This document shows, in pieces, positions 63,655-64,000 of a stretch of DNA of 64,000 bases. Made by a program: the position numbers and the translations under genes. The stretch covers positions 9,773,489 to 9,837,488 of the forward strand of contig CM037873.1 of the NCBI GenBank assembly GCA_021292105.1, given 5' to 3'. The notes under the pieces were generated by a model, which was not told the origin of the DNA, ran no database searches, and was given only the letters and a program-made list of their open reading frames with translations. The stretch is from Anadara kagoshimensis (Eukaryota > Mollusca > Bivalvia > Arcoida > Arcidae). Position 1 is the first letter of the stretch; each line of letters opens with the position of its first letter.

Positions 63655-64000
63655 TGTACAATTACACTTCTAATTTCTCAAGATGCTCCATGATATCTTA
63701 AATCGATAAATAGATCCTCCCTGTCGGAATGTAATAGGCGTGTTTTATCATCTCTATATTAATGAGGTTTTCTATAAACCATGTGAAAGGAATATCAAAT
63801 TATACAAATATGGAAATTTGTTTTATAGTATCCAACTTTGATGAACTTCCAAACATATCTAATTTCAAAATAATAGAAAAACAATCGAATACATACGAGA
63901 AATACATTTTTTGAGTAAATTATTTACCATGTCGATGAAAAATGTTATATTTGTAACAATGTATAGAATAAGCAGTATATAGCCATATACCATGCAGAAT
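63655..64000. other. Window end, nothing recognised
   Basis: AT-rich. No promoter element could be supported. Confidence 0.4.

Overview
The window is eukaryotic, AT-rich and intron-rich. It most likely comes from a bivalve or related mollusc. That rests on the receptor's invertebrate-type C-terminus, on tRNA-headed SINEs ending in a GACGTTAAAC-type tail, and on a 'pearl'/Helentron-like element with AGCTCACCTGAG and GGCCCATGGGCC termini around a 145-bp tandem core. The species cannot be named from sequence alone.

One real gene dominates: an AMPA-type ionotropic glutamate receptor (GRIA class) on the minus strand. I placed 16 coding exons from 43,550 down to the stop codon at 16,489. All exon-exon phases agree, giving 883 residues from the first strand of the amino-terminal domain (ATD) to the C-terminus. 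The order is ATD, proline-rich linker, ligand-binding lobe S1, M1, pore loop M2, M3, S2, M4, and a cytoplasmic tail ending in the PDZ-type motif HTQV. Ligand-contact residues, the SYTANLAAF motif, both LBD cysteines and a Gln at the Q/R site are present. The codon at the R/G editing position is Arg AGA, split AG|A by an intron. The 5' end (signal peptide and first exon) is uncertain: two phase-compatible pairs of upstream candidate exons lie between 55 and 63.7 kb, and I give both at low confidence.

Most of the rest is transposable-element debris in introns and flanks. (1) A reverse-transcriptase element, called here the 'RT-tail family', has over 20 5'-truncated relics in both orientations. 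They share a 3' tail with CTTCCGGAGCACC and ending near GGACATGGATTAGTATG. (2) One such tail at 62 kb has expanded into a minisatellite of about 22 copies of a 41-bp unit. (3) There are relics of a LINE ORF1 protein (5.3-5.9 kb) and of a pogo/Tigger transposase (6.9-7.7 kb). (4) There are two Helentron-like elements, one well preserved (13.2-14.8 kb) and one decayed (32.8-34.1 kb). (5) There are tRNA-derived SINEs, a Harbinger-like TIR element with a TTA target duplication, several fold-back palindromes, a 0.9-kb tandem segmental duplication and many microsatellites.

Layout: 0-14.8 kb is intergenic with mobile-element relics; 14.8-16.5 kb is AT-rich, probably containing the receptor 3' UTR; 16.5-43.6 kb holds the receptor exons and introns; 43.6-63.7 kb is a probable long 5' intron region full of repeats, with candidate first exons. 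No bacterial-type genes, CRISPR arrays, rRNA or functional tRNA genes were seen.
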